From NCBI RefSeq assembly GCF_027925445.1, contig NZ_AP027149.1, positions 744,001 to 808,000 of the forward strand: a stretch of DNA of 64,000 nucleotides, given 5' to 3'. Made by a program: the position numbers and the translations under genes. Shown in pieces: positions 59,810 through 64,000 of this stretch (the first letter of the stretch is position 1; each line of letters starts with the position of its first letter). The notes beneath the pieces are model-generated. The model had not been told where the DNA came from, ran no database searches, and worked only from the letters and a program-made list of their open reading frames with translations. This stretch comes from Methylocystis bryophila (GTDB taxonomy: Bacteria; Pseudomonadota; Alphaproteobacteria; Rhizobiales; Beijerinckiaceae).

Positions 59810-61345
59810 CTACAGCGGAATATTGTCGTGCTTCTTCCAGGGGTTCTCGAGCTGCTTGTGGCGCAGCAGCGCGAGCGCGCGGGCGATGCGCTTTCGCGTG
59901 GCGCTCGGCATGATCACCTCGTCGATATAGCCACGCTCGGCGGCCACAAATGGCGAGAGGAAGCGATCCTCATAGGACTTCGTGCGCTGCGCGATTTTTT
60001 GCGGATCGCCGATTTCGGAGCGGAAAATGATCTCCACCGCGCCCTTCGCGCCCATCACGGCGATCTGCGCTGTGGGCCAGGCGTAGTTCACGTCGCCGCG
60101 CAGGTGCTTTGAAGCCATGACGTCATAGGCGCCGCCGAAAGCCTTGCGCGTGATGAGCGTCACTTTCGGCACGGTCGCTTCGGCATAGGCGAAGAGGAGC
60201 TTCGCGCCGTGCTTGATGAGCCCGCCATATTCCTGCGCCGTGCCCGGCAGGAAGCCCGGCACGTCGACGAAGGTCACGATCGGAATGTTGAAGCAGTCGC
60301 AGAAACGCACGAAGCGCGCGGCTTTCTTCGACGCGTCGATGTCGAGCACGCCGGCGAGCACCATCGGCTGGTTCGCCACGAAGCCGACCGTGCGGCCTTC
60401 GATGCGCCCGAAGCCCACGACGATGTTCTTCGCGTGGGTCTCCTGGATCTCGAAGAAGTCGCTCTCGTCCACGACCTTCAGGATCAGCTCCTTGATGTCA
60501 TAGGGCTTGTTGGGATTGTCCGGGATCAGCGTGTCGAGCGAATGGTCGATCCGCTCGGAATCGTCGAAGCTCGGCCATTCCGGCAGCTCGTCGCTGTTCG
60601 ACGAGGGCAAGAAATCGAGCAGCCGCCGCATCTGCAGGAGCGCCTCGACGTCATTGTCATAGGCCTTGTCGGCGATCGAGCTCTTGGTCGTGTGCACCGA
60701 GGCCCCGCCGAGCTCCTCGGCCGTGACGATCTCGTTGGTCACGGTCTTCACGACGTCCGGGCCGGTCACGAACATATAGCTCGTGTCGCGCACCATGAAG
60801 ATGAAGTCGGTCATTGCCGGCGAATAGACGTCGCCGCCGGCGCAGGGTCCCATGATCACGGAAATTTGTGGGATGACGCCGGAGGCTAGCACGTTGCGCT
60901 GAAAGACCTCGCCATAGCCTCCGAGCGCCGCGACGCCCTCCTGAATGCGCGCGCCGCCGGCGTCGAACAGCCCGATGATCGGCGAGCGGTTCTTGAGCGC
61001 CATGTCCTGCAGCTTGGTGATCTTTTGGGCGTGCGTCTCGGAGAGCGAGCCGCCGAAAACCGTGAAGTCCTTGGCGAAGACGAAGATGGGCCGTCCGTTG
61101 ACCGTGCCCCATCCGGTCACGACGCCGTCGCCGGAGATCTTCTCGCCCTCGTCCATGCCGAAATCGGTGCAGCGATGCTGCACGAACATGTCGAACTCCT
61201 CGAAGGAGCCGTGATCGAGCAAGAGCTCGATGCGCTCGCGCGCCGTGAGCTTGCCTCGGCCGTGCTGCGCGTCGATGCGCTTCTTGCCGCCGCCGAGCTG
61301 GGCGGAGTCTCTTCTTTCTTGCAGCTTGTCGAGAATATGCTTCAT
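59810..61345 (-). CDS. pccB: propionyl-CoA carboxylase beta subunit
   Basis: This 511-residue carboxyltransferase subunit makes methylmalonyl-CoA from propionyl-CoA. The two crotonase-like halves carry the acyl-CoA pocket motifs: IIGLFDAGGARIQEG with SVIMGPCAGGDVYSP in the N half and VTFVDVPGFLPG with LITRKAFGGAYDVM in the C half. Length and the final HKQLENPWKKHDNIPL fit PccB of alphaproteobacteria. No biotin-carrying alpha subunit is next to it. Convergent with lysE. Confidence 0.95.
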   Translation of the reverse strand: MKHILDKLQERRDSAQLGGGKKRIDAQHGRGKLTARERIELLLDHGSFEEFDMFVQHRCTDFGMDEGEKISGDGVVTGWGTVNGRPIFVFAKDFTVFGGSLSETHAQKITKLQDMALKNRSPIIGLFDAGGARIQEGVAALGGYGEVFQRNVLASGVIPQISVIMGPCAGGDVYSPAMTDFIFMVRDTSYMFVTGPDVVKTVTNEIVTAEELGGASVHTTKSSIADKAYDNDVEALLQMRRLLDFLPSSNSDELPEWPSFDDSERIDHSLDTLIPDNPNKPYDIKELILKVVDESDFFEIQETHAKNIVVGFGRIEGRTVGFVANQPMVLAGVLDIDASKKAARFVRFCDCFNIPIVTFVDVPGFLPGTAQEYGGLIKHGAKLLFAYAEATVPKVTLITRKAFGGAYDVMASKHLRGDVNYAWPTAQIAVMGAKGAVEIIFRSEIGDPQKIAQRTKSYEDRFLSPFVAAERGYIDEVIMPSATRKRIARALALLRHKQLENPWKKHDNIPL

Positions 61346-61501
61346 TTTTCACGCTCTGCATTGCGCCGCAGCCAGATTAGGCAGGCGCATTTTGGGGATT
61401 GTCGATCGAAGGCCATTTCAACGGCTAAGGAATCTCCTCGCCGCGCGCCGCGGGTCGAGGAGGGCTTGCCCGTTCGGGATAGGATTTAGGCGCGACCCAT
61501 C

Positions 61502-62188
61502 TCAAAGCCGCTGCGAGGCGAGGCGCCAGCGTTGGATCTCGGCGCGCGTCAGCACATGGACCTGGTCCGACGAGCCGCGCTCCGCCGAGTCGATGAGCCC
61601 GCTGTCGACGCCCATGCGTCGCGCGTAATTGGAGAGCTTCCGGCGCATGCCGCCATCGTCGTAATAGCGCTCGTTGACGAAGCCGCCCTGCGCGGCGTCG
61701 AAGCTCGTGTTGTAGTTGTACATGCGGTGGAGGCCGACGCGACTTTGCGGCGGGATGACCCGCTTCTTGCCGCCCATGAGCGCGTAAACGCAGGCGGAGT
61801 AACAGACGCCCGCCGGCAGGGCGCCGTCATAGGCCTGGCCGCTCCCCGGACGCGCCACCACCACCGCCATGCCGAGACGGCGGATCGTCGCCCCGAGCTC
61901 CATCGCCGCCTGGACATGGCCGCCGGGCGAATCGAGCAGTAGGACGCGGCGCGCTCCGCCCCCGTTCTGCTGGAGGAACTCCAGAAGGCTCTGGGCGGTC
62001 CCGTCGTCGATCTGCCCCTGCGCCGAGATCACTTGCGGGCAACCGCCGCGGCAATTCGGCGAGTCGATCGAGACGAGCGAGAAGCTCATCGTGTCCCCCG
62101 CCCTCGCCGGAAGACTAGCCGTCAGAAGGGCGAAGAGGCTGAGCCCCGTCGCAAGCCGACGGAATACGTCGGCGCCGATGCTTCCCAT
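61502..62188 (-). CDS. ClpP/crotonase-like periplasmic protein
   Basis: This 228-residue protein has a signal peptide (1-30, ...LPARA) and a ClpP-like fold: LLLDSPGGHVQAAMELG is the typical glycine-rich helix start, GVCYSACVYALMGG holds the probable nucleophile Ser131, and VGLHRMY holds His154. A Cys pair at residues 46 and 50 and two around Ser131 suggest disulfides. Relatives are annotated as COG3904-type predicted periplasmic proteins. A protease or hydrolase role is inferred from the fold. Confidence 0.8.
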   Translation of the reverse strand: MGSIGADVFRRLATGLSLFALLTASLPARAGDTMSFSLVSIDSPNCRGGCPQVISAQGQIDDGTAQSLLEFLQQNGGGARRVLLLDSPGGHVQAAMELGATIRRLGMAVVVARPGSGQAYDGALPAGVCYSACVYALMGGKKRVIPPQSRVGLHRMYNYNTSFDAAQGGFVNERYYDDGGMRRKLSNYARRMGVDSGLIDSAERGSSDQVHVLTRAEIQRWRLASQRL

Positions 62189-62368
62189 GATGAACCCGCC
62201 CCAAGCTTAAAGATTAAACCATCCTAATGCGTCGCGGCGACGGGGTGAAGAGCGTTCTGCGCGCTGGAATCAGCAAGCCCCTCGGCGCATAGGACGAAGC
62301 TAGCATGAACTTGTCAGTTGAGCTCGACCGTGGTACTCGCTTCCCAGAATTCAGCGGGATCCGGGCGC

Positions 62369-62620
62369 ATGAACAGGAACAGGCTCTTCACGCTCGTCAC
62401 GATCCTCGCGTCGCTCATCGCTCCGGCGGCCTGGGCCGCCGGCACGGCCGAGCAGCGAGCGGCCTGCCAAGACGACGCTTTCCGCCTTTGCTCGGATGAC
62501 GTGCCTGATACTGCGGCCATCGAAGCCTGTCTCCAAAGGCACATTCGCTCGATAAGCCCCGCTTGCCAGCGTCAATTTGGTTATGCGCCCGGCAAGGCCA
62601 AAACATCTCGCCGCCAATAG
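62369..62620 (+). CDS. small Cys-rich secreted protein, 83 aa
   Basis: ATG 62369 gives a signal peptide (about 1-23, ...AAWAA) and a short mature part with four Cys in the pattern C-x8-C, C-x11-C (ACQDDAFRLCSDDVPD, then ACLQRHIRSISPACQRQF). This matches a Hyphomicrobiales group of tiny periplasmic Cys-repeat proteins. Function unknown. The frame is open upstream to 62318 but the signal peptide fixes the start. Confidence 0.75.
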   Translation: MNRNRLFTLVTILASLIAPAAWAAGTAEQRAACQDDAFRLCSDDVPDTAAIEACLQRHIRSISPACQRQFGYAPGKAKTSRRQ

Positions 62621-63092
62621 CCTCTGCCGCTCTAGGGGAACGGCAGGCCACGAGAAACCGCGTCTGGGATCGAAGCCGCGAGGCGCTGCGGCCTGGACGG
62701 CGAGCCTCTTGTGGCTGGAGTCGGCCTTCGCCGCCGCGCCTGGCTGAGATCTTTATGGGCGCCGCCTCGATTATAACGCGCAGGCCAAGCTTCGAGCGAT
62801 CAATAGTTTCCTAATCAACAGTTTCTTCAAGGATTTCCCCGAATTGATAGTGACTTTCCGTCGCGGCCGAAATCCATTAATACTGCGACTCAAGGAACGC
62901 AAGCAGCGCGCTATACTTTGTCGAACGCTTGCCCTGGCGCTGAGATCACGATGCGTTCGAGCGGGATCGCTCAAACGCAGATAACGTGATCGATTCCAAA
63001 GCTTTAGAGCGCGATCCGCGCGAAAAACCGGTTTTCCACTTTTTCGTATCGCGCTCTAGAGCAAGTCGTCGAACACGGAATGGTGTAGGTTT
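62621..63092. other. intergenic region with a B-C composite element
   Basis: The 472 bases contain an AT-richer part (about 62800-62900) without a gene and the composite palindromic element at 62943-63059, directly before the GNAT-like gene. Confidence 0.6.
62943..63059. repeat. composite palindromic element, types B and C
   Basis: It starts AGATCACGATGCGTTCGAGC, holds CGGGATCGCTCAAACGCAG, then ACGTGATCGATTCCAAAGC, and type C with GCGCGAAAAACCGG and ATCGCGCTCTAG. It matches the copy at 18.65 kb almost base for base in the C part, with compensating changes in the B stem. It ends 34 bases before the next start codon. Confidence 0.9.
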
Positions 63093-63980
63093 ATGACGAT
63101 CCAGATTCAACAGCAGCTCCGTGCACGCCAGATCAACGAGTCGGATCTTTCCCTGGTCGTGGACTTGCTCGCGCGCAAATTTCCCTCGTGCAGCCGCGAA
63201 TATTTCGACCGCGGGCTCGATCGCCTCGCGCGGCGTCCAGCGCCAACGGGCTATCCCCGCTTCGGATACATGCTGGAAAGCCAGGGCGCGCCGGTCGGCG
63301 TCGTCTTGACGATATTCTCGACAAGGAGCTCGAACGGCAAGACTAGCGTGCGCTGCAACCTCTCGAGCTGGTGCATAGACGAGGCCTTTAGCGGCTGCGG
63401 CCCCTTTCTCAGCGCCATCGCCGTGCGCCACAAGGACGTGACTTACATCAGCGAATCGGCGGCGCCTCATACGTGGCGGCTGATGGAGGCGCAGGGTTTC
63501 GTGCGCTTCTGCGAAGGGCGAATGCTGACATTCCCCGCCCTGACCTGTCGCCAACGGATCGGGAAAGCGCGCGCGCGCCGCTTTGATGAGCGCGAGGATT
63601 ATGGGCCGGACCTCTCCCGCGAGGAGCGCGACATTCTAATTGCGCATTCGAATTATGGATGTCTCGCCTATGTCGTGGAGGAAGAGCGGGGGGCCCATCC
63701 TTTCGTTTTTCTAAGACGACGCATCCCGCGTCGATTGCTTTCGACGCTTGAGCTTATCTATTGTCGCAGCGTCGAAGACTATCGGCATTATGCGGGTCCG
63801 CTTGGTCGCGCTCTGATGGCTCGAGGCGCGTTTTCCGTCGTCTTGGATGCGAATCATCCGATCCCCGACCTCGTGGGCGAATATTCCCCTGTTGTCATGG
63901 GAAAATATATCAAGGGCCCGGCGCTCCCCAGATTTGGCGATCTCGCTTTTTCGGAGGCAGCGCTGTTCGGCCGCCCCTGA
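63093..63980 (+). CDS. GNAT-fold acyltransferase-like protein, 295 aa
   Basis: This protein begins IQQQLRARQINESDLSLVVDLLARKFP, a typical GNAT opening, continues with GVVLTIFS and LSSWCIDEAFSGCGPFLSA (the beta4-alpha3 acyl-CoA part) and HTWRLMEAQGFVRF. A C-terminal extension of about 120 residues ends in VMGKYIKGP. It probably transfers an acyl group from CoA or ACP; substrate unknown. The upstream 34 bases hold the end of a palindromic element, with only a weak ribosome binding site. Confidence 0.7.
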   Translation: MTIQIQQQLRARQINESDLSLVVDLLARKFPSCSREYFDRGLDRLARRPAPTGYPRFGYMLESQGAPVGVVLTIFSTRSSNGKTSVRCNLSSWCIDEAFSGCGPFLSAIAVRHKDVTYISESAAPHTWRLMEAQGFVRFCEGRMLTFPALTCRQRIGKARARRFDEREDYGPDLSREERDILIAHSNYGCLAYVVEEERGAHPFVFLRRRIPRRLLSTLELIYCRSVEDYRHYAGPLGRALMARGAFSVVLDANHPIPDLVGEYSPVVMGKYIKGPALPRFGDLAFSEAALFGRP

Positions 63981-64000
63981 GAAAGCCATGAGCCCGACAG

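Overview
This 64 kb window is GC-rich chromosomal DNA from an alphaproteobacterium, most likely of the order Hyphomicrobiales (Rhizobiales). The support is a PdhS-type cell-cycle histidine kinase, a DUF1150 protein, phasins, a separate F1 ATP synthase operon in the order atpHAGDC, and many short palindromic intergenic elements of a kind common in this order. The mix of Kai proteins, phasins, a propionyl-CoA carboxylase subunit and a methionine-rich outer-membrane protein would suit a methylotroph or methanotroph such as Methylocystis or Methylosinus. That is an inference; no marker gene for methane oxidation lies in the window. There is one tRNA gene (Ala, GGC anticodon), no rRNA, no CRISPR array and no complete insertion sequence or prophage.

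Layout. 1-1.9 kb: a serine-palmitoyltransferase-like enzyme, a partial GNAT-like gene running off the left edge, and tRNA-Ala. 2.3-6.6 kb: a compact Kai cluster (KaiC, KaiB, a divergent second KaiB, hybrid PAS histidine kinase). 6.7-10.9 kb: a small unknown gene, a shortened CBS protein, a glycogen-debranching-type glucosidase and a glycosyltransferase. 11.1-13.2 kb: a methyltransferase and a decayed patch with a MNT nucleotidyltransferase, a frameshifted HEPN/HI0074 partner and the stub of a TonB-dependent receptor. 13.3-16.5 kb: fumarase, an acyl-CoA ligase and a tautomerase. 16.7-19.2 kb: small secreted proteins, an Omp25-like barrel and a protease-inhibitor-like protein. 19.5-30.7 kb: a 1733-residue secreted protein of unknown function followed by a 1941-residue alpha-2-macroglobulin with an intact thioester. 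30.7-37 kb: a small P-loop kinase, O-acetylhomoserine sulfhydrylase, a CysZ-like protein, aminopeptidase P and the Met-rich outer-membrane protein. 37-44 kb: PdhS-like kinase, two phasins and a large membrane protein. 44-50.5 kb: MTA phosphorylase and the F1 operon. 50.6-64 kb: DUF1150, an MFS transporter, a membrane protein divergent from a MocR/PdxR-type regulator with a visible operator-like palindrome, sucB, xthA, an HCCA isomerase/DsbA-like protein, LysE, pccB, a ClpP-like periplasmic protein and a GNAT-like protein.

The most unusual material is (i) the Kai cluster, with two KaiB proteins, a KaiC with a coiled-coil tail and a fused kinase-receiver output; (ii) the pairing of the giant secreted protein with alpha-2-macroglobulin; and (iii) a family of mosaic palindromic elements bounded by CTAG, whose ends supply the TAG stop codon of four genes and possibly a fifth.
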